Shown here piece after piece: positions 35,886 through 47,522 of a stretch of 64,000 nt of DNA. Source of the DNA: Fremontodendron californicum (lineage: Eukaryota; Streptophyta; Magnoliopsida; Malvales; Malvaceae); assembly GCA_030761205.1 (NCBI GenBank), contig JAULJL010000024.1, positions 17,721,122 to 17,785,121 on the forward strand, written 5' to 3'. Position 1 is the first letter of the stretch. Each line of letters begins with the position of its first letter. The notes under the pieces are model-generated. The model saw only the letters and a list, made by a program, of their open reading frames with translations, did no database searches and was not told the DNA's origin. The position numbers were made by a program, and so were the translations under genes.

Positions 35886-38295
35886 TGTAACACCCTGTCC
35901 GGATAATCTACCTAAAATCCGGCAGAGTTTCCTTTTTATCTGAACTATAACCCTCTTGCAAATAACACTTAATTCATATCCTCAACCAGCAATATTTCTC
36001 AATACTATTATCACATATATCCATGCATATTCAAAAATTATCCATGATCAATTTATGCTCAAGTCAAAACATATTGATCTATTGTCTCATATCTTCAAAT
36101 ATATATAATATATCCAGAAGCAAACCTATCTCAGTAAGGTTTACTAGATAAAAACATCAAGAGATCAAATCTTCTAGAAATTTAGATATGATGCCCACCA
36201 CGTCAATATACTCTTGAAGCGGAGAGTAGAGGAAGGCAGCAATCCCGTCACCTGACTGTGACCTGAAAATGAGAAATAAAAAGAGGTGAGATATATTAAT
36301 ATCTCAATGAGTAGACAACATTTAAAGTGTGTGGAAACTATAATGGTAACCTATAAAGCATAATTGACATTTTCAAAATAAATAATAGTAAAACCATAAT
36401 GAGTAATTCAGATATGTAGCGAAGTTTTCAATGTATAACAATATTATAATAATAAATCAATGTATAAAATCTGTAAAGTAAATCAGGTTACGTATAGATG
36501 GGCTCCAACTTATTGTCATGCATAAGAATACATCCATGAAATAACCAGGCAATATCCATGTAGGCATACTAGTAGCCGACCCCAAAGGCCAATACCACCA
36601 TAGGACGCCCCAAAGGCATATGTGTTGCTATGATGTGCCCCCAAAAGGCTAATATAAAGGGATAAGGACTCTGGAGGTGGCTCCCACCACAAAGGCGTAG
36701 CACGCAGCTCCCATACTCCAGTTTAATATCACGAAATTGGGACTCTCGAGGTGGCTCCCGCCACAAAGGCATAGCACGTAGCTCCCTTATTCCAATCAAG
36801 GGTATAATCTCATACATTAAGTCAGGTGGAGCCAAAACCATGTACGTCAAATTCTATGCATAATCATATTTCATAAATCAACCAACTTACTCGATATAAT
36901 ATTTCTTAAAATAAATGTACTTTAATAACAAATCAATTCATATGATTATATATCGTATATACCTTTAATACGTAAAATAAATATCATGCTAAAAAAATTA
37001 TAATTATAATTAAAGAAATTTCAAATAACTATAGTTGTCGTCTACTCACAATCCTTGAGATGATCTCACTATACACCTCGATTTGAAACTTCGGGATCCA
37101 CAGGTGACGTCAGATCTACTTGGCCTAGAGATTAACGATAATTAGTATCTATACATGCTCAAAGCATTACACAATTATGAATGCAACTTAAGTCCCATTA
37201 ATCTACCCCATAGTCAATACTAATTTCTCATACTCAAAACAACATATCCTTAATTTTTAATATCATTTCCATAATCATTTTCTCCATAATTCAACTCCAT
37301 TTTCATGTCCTTATCAAATTCCTTTCTAGTACTCCATGCCTTAGAGATTTTCATAATCCATAACCATCATTTAGTACTATATTTCTCTTAAGCAATAAAT
37401 TCCATAGTATCAAGCTAGATTAGAAAATCATAACTTGAGTTTGGTAAGGAATTTTGAAGTGATTACAATTGGTTTATTTCAATCAATAAGTCTACTTTAT
37501 GAAGAAAATAACTAACTTAGACAATTAGAACAAAATCTTGATCAAATTTGATAAATCCCGAAACTATGCTAAAACAGGGGTCAACAGAGAACAGCCAACT
37601 TCACCGAATTTTATCTTTTTATCCGCTTATCGGTTTTGGGTGATTCAAAAACCAAAATTCTCGTATTGAAGTCTAGTTTCTAGGAAAAATATCAAAAAAA
37701 TGAAAACCCAGTTGTGCCAAACCCAGAAAATCCGAACAGCAAGCATGCTCAACTTCCCCTGCTTTGCTTTTTCTTCCCATTTTCTTGTTCATGCTTTCAA
37801 ATCCTTTTAATTCTTACCAAAGGTGAGTAAAAATCATACTTAAAAGATGGATTTCAGACCTTAACATGTTTATGGAGCTAAGATCTTAACATGCTCAAGT
37901 AGAATATCTAAAAAAAGGAAGAATTTATCAAGAAACTAACATTGGATGTGATTGTTGTTGAGATTTTAGTGGAATACTTGAAGAGAAATGTAGTAGGAGA
38001 TGAAGAGAATTTGAGAGAATGAGAGGGGAGGGTGGCCGGCTAGCTTATAAAGAAATGAAGAAAATTTTCAAGAAATTTCAAGATAATAAGATGACTAAAA
38101 TATATTTTTCAACTTTTGGTATAATTGCCCATTGGTCCCTCAACTTTTTATAATAACCATTAAGCCCCTAAACGTTTTTTTTTAGTTTGTTCAATTTGAT
38201 CCTTTCTTCTTTTAATTCCTTACCAATTTCCAAGTGTGTCCTTAAAATTTTCGGAGTTTAACTTTACATGATTGTACGTAATCTCGGTTGTTACA
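35886..38295 (-). repeat. 5' LTR of the chromovirus
   Basis: 2410 bp, paired with 28628-31043 and showing scattered substitutions and short indels. Confidence 0.92.
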
Positions 38296-38300
38296 ATGTA

Positions 38301-40662
38301 TGTTATCAAACTTAATACCAATAGATATGAGCTTATATAGCATAGAATTAGCATTTACCTCCATTCTTACCAAGCTTTGTTTATATGCTCATTTGACTTT
38401 GAATCCTTCATACCAAGTGTTTGAGCAATTTCTTGATGTACTAGGCTTGATTTTGATGAAGATGTCATACTCTGTTTGCTTGTATTTGAAATGCAAGTGT
38501 AAGTTCTCCATAAAGGAATGTAAGCTTTATCATCATTTTAACTTGCATAGACTTACACAAATTATTGGAAAATATATTCATTAGAAGCACCAAGACGTCA
38601 AATGTTATGAAAAAAATATTCATGAAGCTCAAAATAATACCATTGTTAATAAATAAAATTCATTAAATACAAATGATATCAATTTTAAGAAATATTATTC
38701 AATTAAAACCATTAAAGCATTTAACCAAAAAAAATTAAGCATATAAGGCTAAGACAATAATCATATAAACATATCTTGACCAAAAAATAGATAAACAAAC
38801 AATCAATGTATTTCAATAAAAACCAAGGAGTTTATTATAATTTAATATTTATATGCATAAGCCAAGAGAAAATTTTGAATCAAACATAATGCACAAAGAT
38901 AGATTAGATTTCAAGATAATTTCCAAGATTATGCATTCTATAAGCACATCAATTGTTATTTTATACTTATAAAATTCAATGAAAAATTTATCAATAGTAA
39001 TTTTATACATATAAACGCAAAGAGAAGATACACATCAATATTCAAATCATTCATTTGATTTGTAAAAATACTCATCAATATACCAATTGTTATAATCATG
39101 TCATGAGTCAAGAAATAATGTCAATCAAGATTGAGAAATTATAGAATTGAAGCATTTAGAGCAAGATCCCATTAAAAATGAAGAAAATAGCATTTTTGGC
39201 CCAAAACTGGCCTAGGGGTTCGATCCTCTATGAATGAGGGATCGATCCCTTATGAATGAGGGATCCATCCTTTCCCTGTTTTTCAGCAAAAATCATGCAA
39301 TTTTGTAATTTTCTAATTTTTGATACCAAGAAAAGATGTGTGATGTTTTTAATCAAACGTATGACTTGTAACATGTTAAAAACATCATTTGAGACTTGTA
39401 AGAACATGAAGTTTGGATCAAAAACAACTTTTGAAAAGATTTTGCAAATAAGTTATCATTCAACCTTAAAGCATTGAACATGTGATTTTTCATTCAAAAG
39501 ACACATACACAAGTTCATAAGCATATCCAATATTCACCAAACTTGTTCAAGCAATAAAAACATGTTCATATGAACACAATTTCATAAGTAAACTCTATAA
39601 TCCTCATATAAGCAAAATAACCATATAGCATTCAAGAGGTATAAAGTTTGTTAAAACATGTTCATGGTACCAAACTCACTCAAGATAGTGTATAATACAC
39701 AACATGATAGAATAAATCAATCAAAGCTTAATATATTCAAGATTTTGATTTTTGATACCTTAAAACCCTATTTTTGCTTGGAAAAAGGCTTTGAAAAATA
39801 GTCAAAACTTGTTAATCTCATTTTTAACCAACTTGAACCTTTCCAACAAGTTTCAAATGATAAAACAAAATTGTTCAAATAATCATTTGGCCTTAGAAAC
39901 AAGAAAATCAAAAAGTCAACTCTTGAAACCTCATTTTCCTTGAAAATGCTACTAGAATGGGTAAAATAATAGGAAAGCATTTTAATGCTCTTTAAACCAT
40001 TTAGAAAGGTTTTGTATCATAATTTCAATTTGTCCAAATGGTTTCTATGCCCATAATTTCTCAAAAACAAGATTTGCTCTTTTAAGCTCTAAATAGTCCT
40101 TAAAACTTGCATGTAATACATCAAGAATTAAAACATTGCAAGTTAGACAAATTTCTTTGTTTGAACAAGTTTAAAAGAATTAACCCAAAATATTTAAAAA
40201 CATTTTGCACTTAAGAATTTGCTAAAACATAAATTGACACTTTAAAGCTCAAGTTTGAAAAATGATTTTCAATGTAGAACTTGAAATCTCAAATTCATTA
40301 AGCTTTGTATGCTCCCCTAAAGATGTGCATAAATACAACTTAATCATTTCAAGCATACAACATAATTCTTTAAAGCATGATACCATTAAAATCAAACACT
40401 TATGCATAACGTCATGCTTAAGCTCATGCTCCAATAATAATATCTATATAAATTAAAATCAACATCAGATTTACCAATCAAAGAAATATAAACATAAAGC
40501 ACTCAAGTAATTAAACATAGGCAACCAATTTTCTCATCCAAAATGGTTTAGGCTTAAAGGTTACCCATATTACATTTTGTGTGTCTAGAGCATCCAATCA
40601 AAGCATTTTGTTCCTCCTTGCTCTAACACACCTACAAGAGACAATCATTTGGATTTTGGTAC
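38301..40662 (-). other. SIRE-like internal region, non-coding (part 2)
   Basis: This continues the Copia internal region after the nested Gypsy. It is AT-rich, with no protein motif on either strand. It includes a GGATCGATCC-like block (39235-39275) related to that in the LTR and another TACCAATTGTTA (near 39085). Where protease, integrase and RT should lie in element sense, nothing is recognisable. Confidence 0.6.
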
Positions 40663-41630
40663 TCAAATTGCTTTGGGTCCTTGAGAGTTAGTCACTAAGT
40701 CTCTTGTTCCTTTTGGAACCCATACTTGCCTAATTCTATATGGAATATTTTTCTTAATAGGACAAGTATGTGTAGAATGACCATGATAATTACAATAAGC
40801 ACATTTAGTCATTTTCAGTTGTAAAAATTTTTCAAAGAAAATTTGTTTTTCATTTTTCAATCTTTCAAGTTTCATTCTTAATTCTAAATTCTCTTTTTCT
40901 AAAATATCATTTCTCTTTTGAAAAGCTTCAAAATTCATTTTAAACTTCTTATTTTGCTTTTCTAAATCATCCTTTGTTTTAACAAAAAATCATTTTCAAT
41001 ATTAAGTTTTGAAATCATCTTTTTGTATTTCAAATTCATTTTCTCAAATTCAAAAAATAGATCATTATAGGCATTTTGCAATTCATCAAAAGAATGAGAA
41101 TTTGAATTACAAGAGCTAGAGGGTACCTCGGATTCTTCAAGAGCCATGAGACACATTTCATTTTGGACATTTTCCTCTTTCTTTTCTCCATGAAGTTGCT
41201 CGAGTTTTTCCTATATTTCTTTGGAGGTAGCACAAGAGAAGACTAATTTGAGATTGTCATCGTTAAGTGCTTCATAAAGAAAATTCATGGCCTTTGCATC
41301 ATCTTGCAATCTTTTCATGAATTTATCATCATTAGAATGAGCTCTTAGACCATTTTCAACTTTCATCCAAGCTCTAATATCATTAGCCATCAAAAAGACT
41401 TTCATCCTTAATTTGCAAGCCCAAAATTCATGATTTTCCAACTTTGGGGTCTTGAGGATATTCTCACTAATATCATTAGCCATCAAAAAGACTTTCATCC
41501 TTAATTTGCAAGCCCAAAATTCATGATTTTCCAACTTTGGGGTCTTGAGGATATTCTCACCACTTAGAATGTTCTTTGAGCTTTGAAAAGGATCTTTTCT
41601 CAAGGTTGTTAGACCTACAAAAGAGACCAA
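40663..41630 (-). pseudogene. SIRE-like Copia gag with an in-frame duplication
   Basis: The N-terminal part has LENHEFWACKLRMKVFLMAN, twice, because 93 bp (31 codons) are duplicated in tandem at 41375-41467 and 41468-41560. Then follow DDAKAMNFLYEALNDDN and ATSKEI, then a TAG where Trp is usual (41211-41213), then EKLEQLHGEKKEENV and a coiled-coil stretch. After a frame change the zinc knuckle CAYCNYHGHSTHTC (CX2CX4HX4C) appears with IRQVWVPKGTRDLVTNSQGP, typical of SIRE/Maximus gag. The copy is broken. Confidence 0.85.
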
Positions 41631-41631
41631 A

Positions 41632-41643
41632 GCTCTGATACCA
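41632..41643 (-). promoter_or_regulatory. initiator-tRNA-Met primer-binding site of the SIRE-like Copia
   Basis: In element sense TGGTATCAGAGC lies 2 nt after the end of the 5' LTR, a perfect match to the usual Copia PBS. Confidence 0.92.
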
Positions 41644-41645
41644 AT

Positions 41646-42829
41646 TGTTAGCTTTTGTGGTGATCAAATCAAGAGAAGGGTGAATTGATTTCTCAAAAAT
41701 AATTACGGAATTAAAGCACAAATAATGATATTGAGAAATTTAAACAATATACTCAAATTGGCAAGTATATAAATAAATAAAGCAAGTAAATGAGTAGGGA
41801 AAGAAGATCAAACACAATCGATTTATAGAGGTTCGGCCTCGTGCCTACGTCCTCTCCCTTAGCCTCGCTTGCCAAGGAGTTCCCAATTCACTAACTTGAA
41901 TTGCTACCTTTTCAAGGACAAGGTATAACCTTCACAATCCCTGTCTTTTATGTAGGCTTAGATAGAAACCCCTTCCCCCTATCTTTTTGTAGGCTAAGAT
42001 AGAATCTCTCCCTTTTACAAGGTGTTTGTGTAAACAAAATGACCCTCTAGTAGGCTAGGTGTTTACAAGGTTAAGCTCAACTAGGAGAGACTAAACAAAG
42101 ATGATTTCAACAAAATAATACAAGAAAGATATGAAAAATAAGCTTAGAACAAAGAGAACTTCTTGAATACTTGAGAGATATGAAGAATATGGCTTTGATC
42201 TTTCTCTCTTGATGTCTCTTACTCTTGGAAGTGTTGGAGAGTCCCTTTAATACCTTGAATATGATTTATGGCTGTTTGGAGTTGATGGGATGAAAAGGAG
42301 CCGTTGGAGCTTCAAAAATCGAGCTTTGAAAAACTGCCTAGCAGGCATGGGATCGATCTTTTACTATTCAGGGATTGATCCTCTCTCTTTAATATGACCT
42401 TTGGAAGCTTAAGATTTGAAAATTTGACCGTTGGGAAACCAAGGGATCGATCCTTACTGTTCAAGGATCGATCCTCTACTGTCCTGCAAAGTGAAAAACG
42501 ATTCTATTTCTATAGAGATGGATCCTTCAAGGATTTATTCTTCAGGGATTGATTCTTCAGGGATTGATCCTTCAGGGATTGATTCTCTCTTGAAAATGTC
42601 TTCTAAAATTGATTTATTTGGTTTTGAAAAGAGGTTAACTTGTCTCAAAAATGTTTTGAACATAGATATACATTTAAGAACATGTATTTTTGAGAAAGTT
42701 AAGGAGTTTAAAATATTTTAGCATTTTTCAAATATATATATATATATATAATATTTATTCTCAAGCTAATTAAGCTTAAGATTTTGTCATTTCAAAATTG
42801 AGATCAATTCAAAGCTAACATAGCTAACA
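41646..42829 (-). repeat. 5' LTR of the SIRE-like Copia
   Basis: About 1.18 kb, paired with 26422-27562. It is longer by an insertion around 42100-42145 and has several substitutions in the GATCGAT repeats. Confidence 0.92.
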
Positions 42830-42834
42830 ATGTG

Positions 42835-43401
42835 AGTGAAAATATATTTTTTAAAAATTAATAATAATTTACGTTTAAAAAATTGAATATAAAAAATGGG
42901 TAATCTTTTTAAGTGTGTAATTTTTTAAAAAAGTGAATATTAATGTGTTAATTTTTTAATTGGGTAGTTTTTAGAAGGTAGGGTGGTTTTTTAAAAGTAA
43001 ATAGGTAATTTTTTGTTTATTAAAAATATTATATAAAATATTAAAAAACATAATTATCTTTATTTAATTTTTTTATTTTATTTGGTTGTTTTATATTTTC
43101 ACCAGCTGAGTTGGTGTCACTTTACTCGTGACAGCAACTCAATTACTCCTTTTATAATAGTATATAGATTATATAAAATATTAAAAGACATAATTATCCT
43201 TATTTAATTTTTTAATTTTATTTGGTTATTTTGTATTTTAACCAATTGAGTTGATGTCACTTGTTTCGTGACACCAACTCAGTTACTCCTTTTATAATAG
43301 TATAGATTTAATTTTTTTTATGTTTTTAATTTTATTTGGTTGTTTTGTATTTTCACTAATTGAGTTAGTGTCACTTGACTCGTAACACCAACTCAGTTAC
43401 T

Positions 43402-43443
<42 letters not shown>

Positions 43444-44400
43444 TAGAGTCTGACACACCCATCATGTGAGTGAAATTTTTTTTTTAAATTATTAAGTAAA
43501 AAATATAGATGGTTTTATAGGTGGATAGTTTTTTGAGAAAGTTGATTTTTTTTGACAAAGTGGATTTTTTTTTAAGAATAGATATGTTTTTTTTTTTTTT
43601 TATAAATATATATATGTATATGAAATTTGAAAAGACAAAAATATTCTTATTTTATTTTTTATGTTATAATTATATTTAACTTATTTTGTAATTTCACCAA
43701 CTGAGTTGGTGTCACTTGACTCATGACCATGGTGGTCGGTACCGTACCGGTATCGGTGGTACCAACCGTACGTCCCAGTTTTTAACTAAACCGGTATAGG
43801 TAGCCTTTAGTTCCGTTCCGGTTTTGGTACCGACCCATATCGGTCGTATCGGTCTGTACCGATCAATACTGGTACGTATCGATCCTTACCGGTTGGTACA
43901 AGATTTTGATTTTTTTATAAAAAAAAAAATCATTTATTTGATTTTTTAAACCAGTTTCAATGTTTTTTGTGTCATGATTATTTTTATTATTTTCATAATT
44001 ACATTTAAAAATAAAATATGTTCATTAAATTAGGCTATTGAACATAATTTATAATAATTTACTACATTTTTTAATATTTTAATATTTATTTTACCTATTT
44101 GATGTTTAAAAATTTTAGATATTAAATATTTAAAATTTATATTTGCATAAAAACATATATATGCATGTAATGAATGTATATTTGTATGTGTATATAATAT
44201 ATATTTTATTAAGAAACTTGAAAATAGGTTATACATAGATATATGAAAAAATATTAAAAAAATATCGATAAATCTGAAACGGTACGTCGAAACACACCGG
44301 TACTGATACGTACCAGTACCAGAACAAAAACGGTACGCCCACCGGTACGGTACTGACTACCTTGCTCATGACACTAACTCAACCACTCCTATTATATTAG
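42835..44400 (-). repeat. Helitron-like repeat cluster with a recurring 33-bp palindrome
   Basis: Copies of an AT-rich repeat end (plus strand) with a palindrome of the type GAGTTGGTGTCAC-7-GTGACACCAACTC, then CTCCTTTTATAATAGTATAG. The palindromes are at 43108-43140, 43248-43280, 43362-43394, and 43703-43727 joined to 44365-44372 onward. In minus sense the ends read TCTATACTATTATAAAAGG (Helitron 5'-like) and GTCAGACTCTAG followed by T (near 43440, Helitron 3'-like). A long TA run lies at 43403-43441. No genes. Confidence 0.5.
43728..44364. mobile_element. hAT-type MITE, 637 bp, with 8-bp target duplication
   Basis: Terminal inverted repeats CATGGTGGTCGGTACCGTAC and, from the other end, CAAGGTAGTCAGTACCGTAC, continue into CGGT. 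The perfect 8-bp duplication CTCATGAC is at 43720-43727 and 44365-44372, as expected for hAT elements. It has no coding sequence. The sub-terminal parts are crowded with GGTACCGG/CCGGTACC motifs and the middle is AT-rich. Confidence 0.85.
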
Positions 44401-44440
44401 TATAGTAGCTTGTGACTCGTGCGCTGCACGAATTAATTTT
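44401..44440 (-). mobile_element. possible Helitron 3' end
   Basis: In minus sense CGTGCAGCGCACG (a 5-bp hairpin) is followed by AGTCACAAGCTACT. The hairpin and spacing fit a Helitron 3' end, but the terminal CTAC departs from CTRR. If real, its body extends to the right and would include the alpha-mannosidase fragment. Confidence 0.3.
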
Positions 44441-44799
44441 ATATATTTAAATATGTATACAGACACATAAATTAACATTATTTAATCACTTACACATCTA
44501 AGATAATCAAGAAATGTATAACTATTGGTACAGTTAAGAATAACCAAAAAAAAATTTATATAAGTAAATAAATAGATAAATAATGCATATCAATATATGA
44601 AAATGGAGAATGATTTTCATAAATTAATTGAATTTAAGAAAATGAAACATTAAATAAGAAATAATTATCTTAGATGTCTGAGAAGCAAGGCCAATCATAT
44701 ATATATATTTTTTGTCAAAAGAGTGCTAATATAAGAAATCTCATTGTCCTACGTATTAGTATTTTCACAATATTTCAATCATATTTAACTAAATATGCA

Positions 44800-45002
44800 T
44801 TTGCTTGTTGAAGTAAGTGTCGGTGTAGATGCTGAAAGTGCAAGCCAATTATTTGGGGTAACACTTGGAAGTTTACCCAAATAAGCCACAGAATAGTAAT
44901 TAATTTCTTATGGCCAAGGAAGCATGCATTTTGCAGAGGTAGAAGCTGGGATTCAATTTCTTTTCCTCCAGAATCCTTAACAACGATATTCTCATCAATA
45001 AC
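44800..45002 (-). pseudogene. alpha-mannosidase (GH38) gene fragment
   Basis: After a splice-acceptor-like CTACAG at 45008-45003 the sequence reads VIDENIVVKDSGGKEIESQL followed by LPLQNA. After a frame change near 44920 it continues INYYSVAYLGKLPSVTPNNW and LALSAST. Both halves match the C-terminal beta-rich part of plant class II (vacuolar/lysosomal-type) alpha-mannosidases, which trim mannose from glycans. Only part of one exon is present and it is frameshifted, so it is a fragment. Capture by a Helitron is possible given the end-like sequence at 44401-44440. A host pseudogene is the alternative. Confidence 0.6.
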
Positions 45003-45008
45003 CTGTAG

Positions 45009-46116
45009 CAAATGATGATGCAAAATCACATTTAAGAAGTATAAGGACAAAACAAATTACATGAAAGGTTTTACATCTTTCACAAACATTGAAGATTAAT
45101 TTCTCATCCTTCCAAATCAATACACTGCACATATGGAAGTGCACATAAAAGAGTAATTATGTAAAAATAACTATAAGACAAAACACAAGCACTCAAAAAG
45201 GCAATAAATCTCCTCTCCTGAGAGTTGGCATGCTTGAATGTGAATTTAAAAGGAAGAAGAGTTATTTTTTTTTTTTAATGGATATTTGGATAAACTGAAG
45301 TATCAAATTAATACATTAAATTAGTAATAAAGTTTCCAAAAGCCAACCCCTAAAGAAACTGACAACTTGATACAACATGTTCCATGACACTATGACAGGA
45401 CTGGATCATGCAATCTTCTCCACAGAATATAAAGCAGAAAAATTAGACCCCAGGAAAAGAGATTGGATTAATACACAACCAATAAGGTGCTGTTTTTCAA
45501 GATATCTTGTTCTTTGGGTTTGACTCTTTTTTTCCCCCACGTTGAGCCATCTTTAAGGGTCGACCTGAGTCAATACCCGAACCACCACCCTTGCCTTGTG
45601 CTGAGAAACAGTCATATATTTTTATTTCTTTTGCACCGAGTCATTGCCTGACCATCACCATGCAAGGAGTCTCCACGCGCGGTTCGTTCTTGACTCAACA
45701 CCCCCAACTCACTGAGTCACACACACTATCTTTCTCTCACACAAGACAAACGCAAAAGCTTTCTTCAGTCTTCACCACAACCAACCCTATAAATGATTAA
45801 AAATACACAACAGACTTCCATGTTAGAATTAAAAAAAAGAAGGGCAACAACAAAATTATAAACTATTAAAGAAACTGCCCTCATGAGTCAGGATCACGTG
45901 AGTTTTTGCCTTCAGCTTTCGCATTGGAGGGCAGCTTTAATCTTCTGGACGGTGCATGAAATCAGATTATTGACTGTCTCTACCGATTCAACTGTAAGCT
46001 TGGCCGTTGGTTAACTTTTGACCAGTATTTGGAAAGCCACCGTGAGAGGGACCCACCCACTCTCTGCGACCCAACACCACCACCATTCCCGTCAATATGT
46101 CCATTAGAGGTGGGCC
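45009..46116. other. non-coding stretch with TGAGTCA motifs, possibly old promoter DNA
   Basis: No gene was seen. TGA(G/C)TCA, the core bound by GCN4-like bZIP factors, occurs exactly at 45566-45572, 45691-45697, 45713-45719 and 45884-45890, and a G-box CACGTG lies at 45895-45900. The sequence is less AT-rich than its surroundings. The Copia LTR begins at 46117, so any gene these served is displaced. Confidence 0.4.
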
Positions 46117-46737
46117 TGTTGGATATCAATGTTTTATTTTGAGTGTATATATATGAAATACGTATTCCAATACGTAGGTTGTCGTAATTAGATACACGGT
46201 GTATAATTAAGGTACACAATTGATATTATGTTTGAATGAAAATTAATCTCAAAGGTACCCACTTGAAGAGGAAGAAGACTGATCATTACATGTCTGTTCG
46301 GACCAATTTTATCCCAAAGGATGTGTCTGTTCTGATCAAACAGGTTCCATCCAATTGATGTGTCTTTTCCGAACAGGTTCTTTGGCTCCTATAAATACAG
46401 ACTTCCTGTGTCTATGTTATAAACTTAAAAAAAAAACTAATTCACCAAAATATTCCTGTCTTCTGAGAGAGAGACTTCAGCATTCTTCTGTTCGCCGTGT
46501 TGCATCCGAGTGTGCTCTCATTTGCAACGTATATCGAGGAAACCTGAGAGACGATTTGCATCGATACTGTAAGCACCTTAGACAGACAAAAAACGTCTTA
46601 AGGTTAGAGGTCCAACCTTGACTCGATATTGATTTTTTCAAATCAATTCTTGTAAGTGCCTTTATATTCGATTTTGTATTACTGTTCTTATATTTATATT
46701 CTGTTTATAAGTAGTATATAGCAAATATTTTCCAACA
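46117..46737 (+). repeat. 5' LTR of the Copia element
   Basis: Ends TGTTGGA...TCCAACA form an inverted pair. A TATA box, TATAAATA, is at 46390-46397 and probably drives transcription from about 46420. The preceding GGGCC (46112-46116) would be the target-site copy, which cannot be confirmed here. Confidence 0.8.
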
Positions 46738-46756
46738 TTCTTAAGACGTTTTTTGT
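46586..46756 (+). promoter_or_regulatory. 17-bp inverted repeat bridging the LTR end and the PBS position
   Basis: ACAAAAAACGTCTTAAG (46586-46602, inside the LTR) is the exact reverse complement of CTTAAGACGTTTTTTGT (46740-46756), which starts 2 nt after the LTR end, where a tRNA primer-binding site is expected. No TGGTATCAGAGC-like site is present there. The transcript could fold this 17-bp stem. Confidence 0.7.
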
Positions 46757-47057
46757 ATATTGTTCGTATTTGCTATATACTGATTATATGTTCCAATGCT
46801 ATATAGTCTACTGTTTGTTTTTCTCATTGCATATATTTTATATAGTTATAATACTTACCGACTTATATGTTATAATATGTGCAATTGTTTAATGCTTTCT
46901 GACATTCAGTTTTATAGTCATTTCATTAAGTATTAAGTTGTTATATACTGTATGTCGGAATAGATTTATATTTAGTAACGGAATAAAGGCTTATTACTGT
47001 TTGTTACTTTATTTCATTTGTTAATATATATATATATACTTGTTGAATATATATGAA

Positions 47058-47093
<36 letters not shown>

Positions 47094-47522
47094 TTTATAA
47101 AACATTGGGAATTACCCTGACATGACTAATAAAAAGATGTGATGGTTCAGTAAATGAAAGACATAGATGAAATGGCAACTATTGGTATTACGTTCATGAC
47201 CTTTTATTTTTGGTTTCGGTAAACTTGTCGCGACTCCCTGTATGAACACATTGTTTCATTCTGTATGATTTTGTAAAACGATGTAGTAATGATGTTGAGG
47301 ACAGCGTTGTCTTCAATCCAAGACAAGATTTGTAAGCTTTTATATTCGGTTTATAATTTGCTACTATTTGTTTATATATATATATATATTATAACAAAAC
47401 TATATATTTTTTAATACAATATATATTAAAAAAACCAAAGATTGGCTTGGAAAGGAAGAAAAAAAAAATACGAAAGAGAAAGAAAGACAGAAGACTTATT
47501 TTTGTGGTTGATTCTTGCTTTC
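46757..47522 (+). other. Copia leader, part 1
   Basis: Non-coding, rich in TA runs, ending at the CTTTC target site of the Athila insertion (47518-47522). The leader resumes at 59233. Confidence 0.65.

Larger units (their letters stand above)
28628..38295 (-). mobile_element. chromovirus (Tekay/Del-like Ty3/Gypsy), 9.7 kb, nested in the Copia
   Basis: LTRs at 28628-31043 and 35886-38295 begin TGTAACACC and end GTTGTTACA. A perfect 5-bp target duplication ATGTA lies at 28623-28627 and 38296-38300. In element sense: PBS, gag, protease, RT, RNase H, integrase, chromodomain, PPT. The chromodomain and the initiator-Met type PBS place it among chromoviruses, and motifs resemble Tekay/Del. Several stops and frameshifts make this copy inactive. 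LTRs differ at scattered sites and by small indels. Confidence 0.93.
26422..42829 (-). mobile_element. SIRE/Maximus-like Copia retrotransposon, gag-only, with a nested Gypsy
   Basis: LTRs at 26422-27562 and 41646-42829 have TGTTAGC/GCTAACA ends and a perfect 5-bp target duplication ATGTG (26417-26421 and 42830-42834). The PBS (TGGTATCAGAGC) lies next to the right LTR and the PPT next to the left LTR, so the element reads on the minus strand. Only gag is recognised. No protease, integrase or RT sequence is visible in the internal region outside the nested element. It therefore looks like a non-autonomous derivative that must have moved with enzymes from elsewhere. Confidence 0.9.

Noticed and set aside
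43400..43441. Long TA run as a possible origin or promoter
   Set aside because: Simple dinucleotide repeat without further signals.
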